A stretch of DNA of 39,779 bases, from NCBI GenBank assembly GCA_036011305.1, contig DASCNA010000187.1, forward strand, positions 1 through 39,779. Reading direction: 5' to 3'. This document shows, piece after piece, positions 32,021 through 39,779 of the stretch. The notes under the pieces were generated by a model. The model made no database searches, had not been told where the DNA came from, and saw only the letters and a list, made by a program, of their open reading frames with translations. This DNA is from DASCNA01 sp036011305 (GTDB lineage Bacteria > Verrucomicrobiota > Lentisphaeria > Victivallales > GWF2-38-69). Positions within the stretch are counted from its first letter, which is position 1. Each line of letters opens with the position of its first letter. A program made the translations under genes and the position numbers.

Positions 32021-33067
32021 TTAAACTGCAGCTTCACCCCACATCTGATTGATATATTTTTTTATTATAAAAGTGAATATAAGTGCCGGAATAGCCTGAA
32101 GAATTGCTCCTGCTGCGGCAAATCCGAAATTGGACTGTGAACCGAAAATTGTTGTATATACCACAACTGCAAAAGTTGGATGACTCTGCGTTAATAACAG
32201 AGCCGTAATAACTTCATTCCATGCTCCAAGAAAACAATACATAGAGCTGGCGGCAAGTCCAGGAAGTGTTAATGGAAGTGTTACTTTTAAAAAAGTTTTA
32301 AATTTACCTGCTCCAAATACCTGTGCAGCTTCTTCAAATTCAACCGGTATACCTAAAAAAATACTGCATGTTATCCATATTGTAAGAGCAATATTTCCGA
32401 CAGAATAAACTAGAGATAATCCGAAAGCAGTATCAAACATTCCCATATTTACCAATATTAAGGCCATTGGTATGGCGATTGAAACTCCTGGGAACATTCT
32501 TACAAAGAGAACACTAACTTTTGCTATATCTTTCCCTTTAAAAAAATATCTTGCAAATGCATATCCTGCGAGACTGCCTATTATAAGAGAAATTAGACAT
32601 GTAAAAATTACCGTTTTTATACTCATCCAAAGGGCAGCAAATGCCCCGTTTGTAACTAAAAAAAACATCTGAAAATTAAAAAAAGGATTTTTCCATTCAT
32701 TAAATGTTTGGGCTTTCCCAGTAGATGCTTTATCTATTAATTTTCTTATTTTTTCTTTTGGGACATTTAGGGAAAGTTCATTCAGAAAAAAAGAATGAAT
32801 TTTTGAAGTATCATAAGATTCAATGAGAGAAGTATATTTATCTCCAACCTGGGATTTTAGATAAAATATCGGTTTTTTCTTTTCAGGTTTTTCAACCTTT
32901 AACGTATATGAAAATCTTGGGAACATATTTAAAGGGAAACTCATTACTTCATGCTTAGACATGAAAGACATTGTGACTACAAAGAAAAGAGGTAATGCAA
33001 TTATAAAAATTATACCGAAAACAACAATGGCAAAAGTGGCTTTTTTTGATGCTTTATAGATATTCAT
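32021..33067 (-). CDS. Sugar ABC transporter permease, MalG type, with large extracytoplasmic insert
   Basis: A 348-residue permease, against about 280 usually. The first helix (about 12-34) is followed by a lysine-rich insert of some 80-90 residues (including KVEKPEKKKPIFYLKSQVGD) before the normal core. The EAA loop is EEAAQVFGAGKFKTFLKVTLP and makes contact with the ATPase. The start ATG directly abuts the stop of the other permease (TAG|ATG at 33068/33067), so translation is coupled. The insert should face the periplasm and could help capture the binding protein (inference). Confidence 0.93.
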   Translation of the reverse strand: MNIYKASKKATFAIVVFGIIFIIALPLFFVVTMSFMSKHEVMSFPLNMFPRFSYTLKVEKPEKKKPIFYLKSQVGDKYTSLIESYDTSKIHSFFLNELSLNVPKEKIRKLIDKASTGKAQTFNEWKNPFFNFQMFFLVTNGAFAALWMSIKTVIFTCLISLIIGSLAGYAFARYFFKGKDIAKVSVLFVRMFPGVSIAIPMALILVNMGMFDTAFGLSLVYSVGNIALTIWITCSIFLGIPVEFEEAAQVFGAGKFKTFLKVTLPLTLPGLAASSMYCFLGAWNEVITALLLTQSHPTFAVVVYTTIFGSQSNFGFAAAGAILQAIPALIFTFIIKKYINQMWGEAAV

Positions 33068-33955
33068 CTACCTGCCCTCATTATCTTTTCCAATTGCTCC
33101 AGATACCTTGAGATAAAAAACTGCAGAAATGGCAACAATGAGTGTAACTACTACTGAATATGCTGCAGCAAGCGCTTTGCTGTTAGGCAGATTCTGTACG
33201 TAATTTGCATAGAAGATAACTTTACTCAACAGAACAGGTATTCTGTTGAAGTTAACAAGCATAACAATAACCATCCATATCTGAATCGCAGAAATTATTC
33301 TTAAAATTATAGCAGTGATGATTGTTGGTTTTAAAAGCGGGATTGTAATTCTCCATAAGACAGTTTTTTTGCTTGCTCCGAATGCATATCCTGCTTCCAG
33401 CATCTCCTTCGGCATGCCCTGCAGACCAGCCAGAAGAATGATCATCACAGAAGGAATTACAGACCATGCATCAAGTATGATAATAAGAATCAGCAACTGT
33501 ACATCAGGGCATCCAAGCCAGTTAACAGGCTGTGCTGAAGATATTATACCCAAATGACAGAGAATTGAATTTATCCATCCATAATAATCAAAACCGGTTC
33601 TCCACATTATACCGATCATGGCAGAAGGAAGTGCCATGGGGATCATTGCGACAAAAAGAAGCAAAGCAGAGCATTTAAATTTTTTATTAAGAAAAAGAGC
33701 AAGTAATAATGCGAGGAAAAACTCCAGAGTAACAGATACTATAGCAAAAATTGCTGTATTCCATAGAGATGGAAAAAAATCAACACTATGGAAAATCATA
33801 GAATAATTCAGTAGGGTAAAGTTTCCTGTAGAATTCTGAAAACTCATTACTACAGCTCCTATTACCGGTCTTAACCAAAATATAATGATATAGAGTACTG
33901 TCGGAGCCAAAAGCCAGTAGGGAATGGTTTTTTTGCTGAATAAAAACTTTGTCAT
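33068..33955 (-). CDS. Sugar ABC transporter permease, MalF type
   Basis: A 295-residue inner-membrane protein with six helices. The EAA loop reads EAGYAFGASKKTVLWRITIP. The N-terminal KKTIPYWLLAPTVLYIIIFWLRP is typical of MalF/UgpA-type subunits without the long P2 loop. It pairs with the downstream permease. It is the first gene of the five-gene importer operon; a good promoter lies at 34021-34048 on the minus strand. Only a weak GAG precedes the ATG. Confidence 0.93.
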   Translation of the reverse strand: MTKFLFSKKTIPYWLLAPTVLYIIIFWLRPVIGAVVMSFQNSTGNFTLLNYSMIFHSVDFFPSLWNTAIFAIVSVTLEFFLALLLALFLNKKFKCSALLLFVAMIPMALPSAMIGIMWRTGFDYYGWINSILCHLGIISSAQPVNWLGCPDVQLLILIIILDAWSVIPSVMIILLAGLQGMPKEMLEAGYAFGASKKTVLWRITIPLLKPTIITAIILRIISAIQIWMVIVMLVNFNRIPVLLSKVIFYANYVQNLPNSKALAAAYSVVVTLIVAISAVFYLKVSGAIGKDNEGR

Positions 33956-34020
33956 TTCAGAAGCTCATTTTCTATTAAATTACGTTGAGACGAATATGCT
34001 TATTGAAACATGTTAATTTA

Positions 34021-34048
34021 ATTGTATAGAAAATAAGAAGTTTGTCAA
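34021..34048 (-). promoter_or_regulatory. Sigma-70 promoter of the sugar ABC operon
   Basis: On the minus strand, TTGACA (34048-34043), a 16-base spacer and TACAAT (34026-34021). The -35 is a full consensus match and the -10 matches five of six. Transcription would start near 34013, about 58 bases before the first permease. Confidence 0.7.
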
Positions 34049-34058
34049 AATTTTGACA
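34043..34058. promoter_or_regulatory. Candidate operator: 16-bp palindrome TGTCAAAATTTTGACA
   Basis: A perfect palindrome that overlaps and includes the -35 box of the ABC operon promoter. Its position would let a bound dimer block RNA polymerase. No regulator gene is found in the window. Confidence 0.55.
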
Positions 34059-34098
34059 GGAATAAATCAGTCTGATATTGAACTAATACTGTAAATAA

Positions 34099-34641
34099 TT
34101 ACTTAACTAACCATTCATACGCACCAATAGCAGATGTTATTGTAAAAATAATATTCAGTATCAAGAAAAGGTAAGCTATCTGAAATCCTTTAAAAATTGA
34201 CATCAGGGAATAAAGTGCCACAAAAAATCCTCCTATTGTATAGAATATGGGATTATTAATTCCTACTCCCAGTCCCAGAAAGATAAGTCCAATTGTCCCA
34301 GCGATAAGATATTTTTCTTTAAATTCACCTTTAGCAGCAAAACAAATAATGGTTATAATAATTATTATGAAAGTAATAATTGATGTAATTACAGCAGACA
34401 AACCTAAAAAAGATATAACTGCATCAATCACTATAATGGTTTCCAGCACTGTAAAAAAACTATTTTTCTCTAAAAAAGAAGAAATTGTAAGTAAAATAGC
34501 TCCGTATAAGAAATAGTATTTCTGCTCATAAGTACCTGGCATTAGAGTCCCGATAATAAAAAGTATTAAACCTACAATTCCTATTATTATATTTAATATA
34601 TGATTACCGAAATATGCTTTATTAAGTTTTGCTGTTTCCAT
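34099..34641 (-). CDS. Small polytopic membrane protein of unknown function
   Basis: A 180-residue protein with about six closely packed hydrophobic helices and short loops (LEKNSFF, AAKGEFKEKY). No signal cleavage site, charged active site or recognised motif is apparent. AAGGA lies about nine bases before the ATG. It lies upstream of the ABC importer on the same strand, separated by 143 bases that contain the importer's own promoter, so it is probably a separate unit. I cannot assign a family. Confidence 0.7.
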   Translation of the reverse strand: METAKLNKAYFGNHILNIIIGIVGLILFIIGTLMPGTYEQKYYFLYGAILLTISSFLEKNSFFTVLETIIVIDAVISFLGLSAVITSIITFIIIIITIICFAAKGEFKEKYLIAGTIGLIFLGLGVGINNPIFYTIGGFFVALYSLMSIFKGFQIAYLFLILNIIFTITSAIGAYEWLVK

Positions 34642-35099
34642 TAATTAGTCCTTATAATATTCTGTAACAAAATTATATCATACTATTATTATAGAAAAAT
34701 TGCTTTTTCTTGACAGTCATTTTAAATTCTCTTATATTTTAATCAAGTCAAAAGTTAGTTGTTGGCACTAAAATTGTTTTACTTTGTGATTTTATAATGT
34801 TAATTGCAAAAATAATATTTTCAATTTTACTAAATATAATGACAGAAATTTACCTTCATTTGGATTGCATATATCTTAATTTTTTAACTGATAACTATTT
34901 CTTATGTAATTTCTATTCAATCGCTTGCTGAAAAAACTTGCCTATGTTCCCATTAGCTATATATTATATAAATTTTTAAATTGTAATACTTTGTTTCTCA
35001 TAATATTTTGTTTTTTACTACTAAAAATATGAGTTCAATTATTAATTATTATGTTTATACGGAATTATCGTACCTGAAACAATATAAGGAACTTTTATA
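34642..35099. other. Non-coding gap, manA leader
   Basis: There are 458 bases without a convincing gene between a minus-strand membrane protein and manA. The only clear signal is a near-consensus plus-strand promoter at 34710-34738. The remaining 350 bases are very AT-rich; a 30-codon ATG frame beginning near 34839 has no ribosome-binding site and was not called. Confidence 0.6.
34710..34738 (+). promoter_or_regulatory. Near-consensus sigma-70 promoter upstream of manA
   Basis: TTGACA (34710-34715), a 17-base spacer and TATATT (34733-34738). It is the best-formed plus-strand promoter in the window. It lies 360 bases before manA, implying either a long leader or an unrecognised short RNA. Confidence 0.65.
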
Positions 35100-36104
35100 A
35101 TGACACAGAAACTGGAAAAAGATGATATATATCCTTTGCTTTTCGAACCCATTTATAAAGAAGTTATGTGGGGAGGAAACAAACTTGCCTCTCATCTTGA
35201 CCGAGTACTGCCGAAATCTGAAATTCCTATTGGAGAATCATGGGAAATTGTTGATAGAGACGGCGATATAAGTGTCGTTGAAAACGGATCATTAAAGGGT
35301 AAAAATTTACGTGAGTTGATTGAAACTCATGGACATGATTTAGTAGGTGAAAAATTTGCACATAAAAGGTTCCCTCTATTAGTTAAAATTATTGATGCTG
35401 GAAAAAGACTTTCTTTACAGGTACATCCTGATAAAAATACATGTAGAAAAATTCCCGAAGCAGAGCCTAAAACAGAAATGTGGTATATCATGGCTGCAGA
35501 TAAAGATGCCAAAATTTTTGCAGGTCTGAATCATAAATCTACAATGAGAAGATTTATGGACACCTATCAGAGCACTGTTGTAGAAGAGTGTCTGCAGGTT
35601 TCTAAGTCTGTTCCGGGTGATGCATATTTTATAACTTCAGGAACAGTTCATGCTATTGGTGCAGGCAATCTCCTCCTGGAAATCCAGCAAAACTCTGATA
35701 CAACATTCCGCATAAGCGATTGGGGGCGAGTGGGTGCAAATGGAGAGCCGCGCCAACTTCATGTAGATGAAGCTATGCAGAGTATTCATTTTACTCAAAG
35801 GACTTCGCCTAAAATATCAGGAGTTATAGGTAATGTTACTCATAACAGAAAATTTCCCCTCGTACAATACTGTCAATTTTTCCATATTGATGATTTACGA
35901 CTGGCTGAGAACTGGGATGATAATACAGGTTCTAACGGCTTCCATATTCTTACAGCTGTTAATAATGACATTAAGGTGGGAAATGAAAATATACAGGTTG
36001 AAGTAAAACAGGGACGAAACTGTTTAATTCCGTCTGCATTTGGCAAATACACTATTTTCGTTAAAGAAGAAAGTGCAACAACAGTAATTAAAACTAAAAT
36101 ATAA
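35100..36104 (+). CDS. manA: Mannose-6-phosphate isomerase (type I)
   Basis: A 334-residue cupin-type isomerase that interconverts fructose 6-phosphate and mannose 6-phosphate. The zinc ligands are visible: Q107 and H109 in SLQVHPDK, E126 in PKTEMW, H184 in GTVHAIGAG. The catalytic region NSDTTFRISDWGR follows. Short length matches the Bacillus-like branch. AAGGA precedes the ATG by about nine bases. It is 17 bases ahead of argS, so both are probably on one mRNA. It could supply mannose 6-phosphate for mannosylated glycans or solutes, possibly linked to the nearby glycosyltransferase (inference). Confidence 0.94.
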   Translation: MTQKLEKDDIYPLLFEPIYKEVMWGGNKLASHLDRVLPKSEIPIGESWEIVDRDGDISVVENGSLKGKNLRELIETHGHDLVGEKFAHKRFPLLVKIIDAGKRLSLQVHPDKNTCRKIPEAEPKTEMWYIMAADKDAKIFAGLNHKSTMRRFMDTYQSTVVEECLQVSKSVPGDAYFITSGTVHAIGAGNLLLEIQQNSDTTFRISDWGRVGANGEPRQLHVDEAMQSIHFTQRTSPKISGVIGNVTHNRKFPLVQYCQFFHIDDLRLAENWDDNTGSNGFHILTAVNNDIKVGNENIQVEVKQGRNCLIPSAFGKYTIFVKEESATTVIKTKI

Positions 36105-36121
36105 AATAATAGAGAAAAAAA

Positions 36122-37924
36122 ATGAATTTTGAATGTATTAATGATCTTGTAAAAGATCTATCGAATAAATTTAATGCAGCTGAATCTGACATTAATATTT
36201 CACTTGAAATATGCCCTGCAAATATGGAAGGAGATTTTACAGTTAACTGCTTCCGTTTAACAAAAGTCCTAAAACAGAAACCTGACTCAATTGCTGATGC
36301 TGTGTTAAGCTTTCTTAATAAACATAACGATGTTGAATCTGCAAATAAGATAAAAGCTTTTGTAAACTTTGGCCTAAAATCAGGCGTCTTATATAATAAC
36401 ACTCTTGCTAATGTTAAAACTCTTTTAAAAAATGCCACTTTGCCTGACAGCGCAAAACATAAAATACTAATTGAGTATTCAGCACCTAATACTAATAAAC
36501 CACTGCACTTAGGACATTTAAGAAATAATACTTTAGGTATGGCTCTCTGCTCATTGCTTGAAAGAGTAGGTAATGAAGTATTCGGTGTAAATTTAATTAA
36601 TGACAGGGGTATTCATATTTGCAAATCAATGATAGGTTACCAGAGATTCGGCAATGATGAAACTCCTGAAACAGCGAATAAAAAAGGTGACCATTTTGTT
36701 GGAGATTTTTACGTTTTATTTGATAAAGAATTGAAACGCCAAATTGAAGAATTAAAAAAATCCAACCCTGAATTATCAGAAAAAACAGATGAAGAACTTT
36801 TCCCTGAAACAGAAATTGGTAAAGCTGCCCAGGCCACTCTGATCAAATGGGAGAACGGAGACCCCGAAGTTATAGCTCTATGGAAAAAAATGAATAAATG
36901 GGTTCTTGACGGCTTCAGCGAAACCTATAAAAGAATGGGAATTGATTTCACCAGAGTTTATTTGGAAAGCGATACTTACAAACTTGGAAAAGATATTGTA
37001 CTGGACGGCTATAAAAAAGGAATTTTCCAAAAACGTGAAGATGGTGCTATATATGCAGACTTGAAACCATTTAAGCTGACAGAAAAAGTATTACTAAGAC
37101 CTGATGCTACAAGCGTTTACATCACTCAAGATATCGGTACAACATTAATGAAGTACAGGGATTTTCATCCTGACACTCAGATCTGGGTTGTCGGAGATGA
37201 GCAGATCCATCATTTTAAAACTCTTTTTGCTCTTGTAAAAGTACTTAATTACGAATGTTCTGAAAATCTTCATCACCTTGCATACGGCATGGTAAACCTG
37301 CCTTCAGGTAAAATGAAGAGCAGAGAAGGAAAAGTAGTGGATGCAGACAATTTATTTGATGATATGCAGGAATTTGCAAAAAATGCTACACTTGAACGCT
37401 GCGGCGACAATGTACCTGAAGATATAGATGACAGATCAGAAATCATAGCTTTAGGAGCTCTGAAATTTATGCTTTTAAAATTCAATCCTAAAACTACAAT
37501 TATGTTTGATCCTGAAGCTTCAATTAAATTTGAAGGTGATACAGGACCGTATGTTCAATATGTTTGTGCCAGAATAAATTCTATTTTGAGTAAAGCAAAA
37601 GCTAAACACGGTGACAGCATTCTTGATTTCTCAGAAATTAACTGGTCATTGCTTGATAGTAAATGGGAAAGAAAACTAGCAATTTTATCTGCTTTCTATT
37701 CAAATAACCTTATTGCTGCAGCAGAGAAACTTGACTGCTCAGTTCTAATAGGTTTTCTGTTGAATCTGGCTAAAGCATATAACTCTTTTTACAGAGAGTG
37801 CCCGGTTTTAGCCGCAGGCAACGAAGAACTGATCAAAGCAAGATTGGCTCTGAGTTCTGCTGTAAAAGATATTTTAGCCGATGGCTTAAAAACCCTGACA
37901 ATTAGAATACCTAAAGCAATGTAA
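36122..37924 (+). CDS. argS: Arginyl-tRNA synthetase
   Basis: A 600-residue class I synthetase charging tRNA-Arg. The N-terminal additional domain comes first (MNFECINDLVKDLSNKF). The HIGH motif is HLGH (129-132) in NKPLHLGHLRNN. The KMSKS-like KMKSR is at 397-401. GDTGPYVQYVCARINSI and the C-terminal DALR-type anticodon domain, with its closing TLTIRIPKAM, complete it. All expected parts are present and the length is normal. It starts 17 bases after manA with a weak AGAG Shine-Dalgarno sequence. Confidence 0.96.
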   Translation: MNFECINDLVKDLSNKFNAAESDINISLEICPANMEGDFTVNCFRLTKVLKQKPDSIADAVLSFLNKHNDVESANKIKAFVNFGLKSGVLYNNTLANVKTLLKNATLPDSAKHKILIEYSAPNTNKPLHLGHLRNNTLGMALCSLLERVGNEVFGVNLINDRGIHICKSMIGYQRFGNDETPETANKKGDHFVGDFYVLFDKELKRQIEELKKSNPELSEKTDEELFPETEIGKAAQATLIKWENGDPEVIALWKKMNKWVLDGFSETYKRMGIDFTRVYLESDTYKLGKDIVLDGYKKGIFQKREDGAIYADLKPFKLTEKVLLRPDATSVYITQDIGTTLMKYRDFHPDTQIWVVGDEQIHHFKTLFALVKVLNYECSENLHHLAYGMVNLPSGKMKSREGKVVDADNLFDDMQEFAKNATLERCGDNVPEDIDDRSEIIALGALKFMLLKFNPKTTIMFDPEASIKFEGDTGPYVQYVCARINSILSKAKAKHGDSILDFSEINWSLLDSKWERKLAILSAFYSNNLIAAAEKLDCSVLIGFLLNLAKAYNSFYRECPVLAAGNEELIKARLALSSAVKDILADGLKTLTIRIPKAM

Positions 37925-37941
37925 CTTTAAAATTTTGAATA

Positions 37942-37982
37942 TTGAGTTTTGAATGATGAATTAAATAACATTTAAAACTCAA
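37942..37982. repeat. 14-bp inverted repeat after argS
   Basis: TTGAGTTTTGAATG (37942-37955) pairs with CATTTAAAACTCAA (37969-37982), with one G-T pair and a 13-base loop. No U-tract follows. The adjoining TTGAATATTGAGTTTT is nearly the same as a stretch at 4459-4474. Confidence 0.75.
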
Positions 37983-38009
37983 ATTCGTTATTAATCATAG
38001 GTTGTTAAC

Positions 38010-38582
38010 TTGAATAAAAAAACTCAATCAAAAAAAATATTACCTGTAACCTCTATTCTGGTTGCTTTTATAATCGTTGGTGTACTTGCTGTTTTTATTA
38101 ACTCGTGCCAGAAAAAACATGTAGTGTCAAATCTTACTACATTTAAATCTTCCAACATCGTTGGCTATAAAAACAAACCAGTTGTAGTAGATGCAACTTT
38201 TGTACCAACTATGAATCTCATCAACAGCTATGCAGTTAATAACAATGTTATGGTATATGTGACAAGTTCCTATAGACACTCAAATAATAATTTAAAGAAA
38301 ACAGTAGTTAAACCTGCCAGCATGTCTAACCATTTGATAGGCCATGCTATTGATATGAATATAGTCTACAAGGGCAAATGGTATGATTCTAAATTAATGA
38401 GTAAAAATAATTTCAGCAGATTACCTTTCAACGTTAGAAATTTTCTAAATGAAATAAGGCATACTCCAAATATTAGATGGGGCGGTGATTTTAAAACACA
38501 GGATCCTGTTCATATTGATGACCACTACAACAAGAATCGCTCTAACTGGACAGTCAAATTTAATGCTTTAAATAACTCTTAA
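38010..38582 (+). CDS. Exported D,D-carboxypeptidase-like peptidase (M15, VanY type)
   Basis: A 190-residue protein starting at TTG (AGG eight bases upstream), with an N-terminal membrane anchor or signal (about 12-32) and a C-x-K-K-type motif after it (NSCQKKH) that may be a lipobox-like site. The M15 zinc motif is intact: SNHLIGHAID (H108, D115) and DPVHID (H168), with WGGDF between. Related enzymes trim D-alanyl peptides of peptidoglycan in the periplasm. It lies 85 bases after argS, beyond an inverted repeat, and is convergent with the phosphatase gene. Substrate beyond cell-wall peptide is not determined. Confidence 0.82.
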   Translation: MNKKTQSKKILPVTSILVAFIIVGVLAVFINSCQKKHVVSNLTTFKSSNIVGYKNKPVVVDATFVPTMNLINSYAVNNNVMVYVTSSYRHSNNNLKKTVVKPASMSNHLIGHAIDMNIVYKGKWYDSKLMSKNNFSRLPFNVRNFLNEIRHTPNIRWGGDFKTQDPVHIDDHYNKNRSNWTVKFNALNNS

Positions 38583-38703
38583 AAGCATTTTTGAACTCAT
38601 ATAATGTTCAAGAGTTCTACATTATTCTTCTCAAATTTTATTATTGAATAATATGTGTTACTACTGTATTTATGTAAAATATTTTAAGGGAATTATGTAT
38701 TTA

Positions 38704-39779
38704 TTATTCATTTCTTCTAAATATAAGAATAGTAATATCGTCAAATCTGCTTCCCTCTTCAAAACCTGTCACTTCTCTGATAATTTTTTGTGTTAGTTCT
38801 GAGGGTTCTAAACTACTGTGTTTCTGTAATAAATTATAAAGTCTTTTTTCTCCATATTCTTCTTCTGATGGAGAAATTGCTTCAGTAACTCCATCTGTAT
38901 AAAAAATAATTGAATCTCCTACAGAAAGTTTTTGATTACCGGACTGATAAGTGACATTTTCCATTATACCTAGGGGTACATTGTTTAAATGACCAAATAA
39001 AGTTTGAGAATTATCACTTATTATTATAGAATTATGGTGCCCTGCATTTGCGAAAGCAATATTACCGGTTTTTATATTGTAATAGCATAGAAATGCTGTT
39101 ACAAACATACATTTATCATTATCTGTTGCCAATATTTTGTTTGTTTTATCAAGTGCATCGGAAGGATTTTTTTCCAGTGGGCATATATTACGCAAAATAG
39201 TCTTTGCAAATGCCATAAAAAAAGCAGCAGTAATTCCCTTTCCTGATACATCTGCTATTATTAATGCAAGTGTATTCTCATCAATGTAGAAAAAGTCATA
39301 GAAATCCCCTGCTGCATCTTTAGCAGGTTCCAGTTCAGCATATAATGCAAATTCAGGTCTTTTATATTTGGCAGTTATATTCGGGAGGATACTCTGTTGT
39401 ATTTCTCCTGCAATTCTAATTTCGCTTTCGATTTTTTTCCTGGTTTCAATTTCTTTTCTTATTTTACTAAAAGATTTTCTAAGTTCCTTTGTTCTTTCTT
39501 TAACTTTATCATCTAAGCTATTGTTTAAGTGATTTAACTGTTTGGCATATTTTTTTTTGTTATAATAAAGGTGGAAGAATAAAAATAACATGATTAATAT
39601 TAAAATAGAAATAATAATTAAATCCAAATTATAAGTTTCAGCCGTGTGCAATTTCCGTTTCTTTGATAAAATATCATCTTTGAGTATTGGTATTTTGGTA
39701 TTAATAAATTTATTTTTCTGCACTTCAACACTGGCAGCCAAAAGGCTCTTATAGTGTTTTATTTCTATTTTTTTATAAA
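38704..39779 (-). CDS. SpoIIE/RsbU-type PP2C phosphatase, 5' end outside the window
   Basis: The frame is open to the window edge, so at least 358 residues are present and the start is missing. A TTG at 39741 is a poor start because the frame continues in protein-like sequence (KHYKSLLAASVEVQ). A membrane helix (LDLIIISILILIMLFLFFHLYY) is followed by a coiled coil (KQLNHLNNSLDDKVKERTKEL) and a SpoIIE phosphatase domain: EPAKDAAGDFYDFF, IADVSGKGITAAFFMA, FANAGHHN, DGVTEA and FDDITILIF. This is a membrane-anchored serine/threonine phosphatase of the RsbU type, probably signal-responsive through its missing N-terminal part. Its target, often an anti-anti-sigma factor, is not in the window. Confidence 0.9.
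   Translation of the reverse strand, partial: YKKIEIKHYKSLLAASVEVQKNKFINTKIPILKDDILSKKRKLHTAETYNLDLIIISILILIMLFLFFHLYYNKKKYAKQLNHLNNSLDDKVKERTKELRKSFSKIRKEIETRKKIESEIRIAGEIQQSILPNITAKYKRPEFALYAELEPAKDAAGDFYDFFYIDENTLALIIADVSGKGITAAFFMAFAKTILRNICPLEKNPSDALDKTNKILATDNDKCMFVTAFLCYYNIKTGNIAFANAGHHNSIIISDNSQTLFGHLNNVPLGIMENVTYQSGNQKLSVGDSIIFYTDGVTEAISPSEEEYGEKRLYNLLQKHSSLEPSELTQKIIREVTGFEEGSRFDDITILIFRRNE

Noticed and set aside
35327..35512. Minus-strand frames inside manA, argS, gdhA and other genes
   Set aside because: They lie wholly within well-supported genes on the other strand and show no protein-family features.

Overview
The window is AT-rich (about one third G+C by eye) and comes from a Gram-negative-type bacterium. 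It has several lipoprotein signals (10125, 16729, 29469), a membrane-anchored SurA/PpiD-like chaperone for exported proteins, and a deaminase with a signal peptide. Start codons include TTG, many genes lack a strong Shine-Dalgarno sequence, and operons are short and point both ways. The gene mix (a DUF2851 protein, a receiver/PEP-binding-domain fusion, an ECF vitamin-type transporter, NADP-type glutamate dehydrogenase, ValRS with a TLGH variant of HIGH) would fit an anaerobic member of the PVC/Lentisphaerota-Bacteroidota neighbourhood. That placement is an inference; no rRNA gene is present to decide it.

Layout. 1-390: non-coding, with a perfect 34-bp palindrome and a possible promoter. 391-4423: a tight, overlapping operon of THEP1-type NTPase, SAM methyltransferase, ECF S component, two ECF ATPases and ECF T component, i.e. 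a complete importer for an unidentified small molecule with two companion enzymes. 4601-6277: a large TGS/uridine-kinase-type nucleoside kinase, ending at a shared terminator with valS (6412-9087, minus). 9273-9658: rpmB and tRNA-Lys(UUU), minus strand. 9659-10124: non-coding, with an orphan terminator preceded by an anti-SD-like CCUCC stretch. 10125-13327: a DUF218 lipoprotein, an exported nucleoside-deaminase-family protein, a 0.9-kb gap with a candidate 42-residue gene, and a membrane protein of unknown role. 13530-19069: an ABC1/UbiB-like kinase, DUF2851, a lipoprotein and the PpiD-like chaperone. 19304-24812: a membrane protein, then a two-gene unit of receiver/PEP-binding-domain protein and glutamate dehydrogenase. 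25014-27286: a CytX-like NCS1 transporter and a Bax-inhibitor-1 protein, divergent around 13 exact copies of a heptamer. 27357-28002: a small unknown gene and the eroded 3' end of a probable TIM-barrel gene. 28102-33955 (minus): a five-gene sugar-type ABC importer operon with a glycosyltransferase, behind a good promoter carrying a 16-bp palindromic operator candidate. 34099-37924: a membrane protein, then manA and argS. 38010-39779: an exported VanY-type peptidase and a SpoIIE/RsbU-type phosphatase running off the right edge.

How the genes may work together. Two importers (ECF and CytX-like), a nucleoside kinase and an exported deaminase suggest scavenging of nucleobase- or vitamin-like compounds. 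The ABC importer, glycosyltransferase and mannose-6-phosphate isomerase point to sugar uptake and glycoconjugate or solute synthesis. The rest is housekeeping (valS, argS, rpmB, tRNA-Lys) and envelope maintenance. I found no CRISPR array, prophage, transposase or obvious defence system. The most unusual material is the ECF operon with companion enzymes, the receiver/PEP-binding protein paired with gdhA, and a set of intergenic palindromes and repeats.
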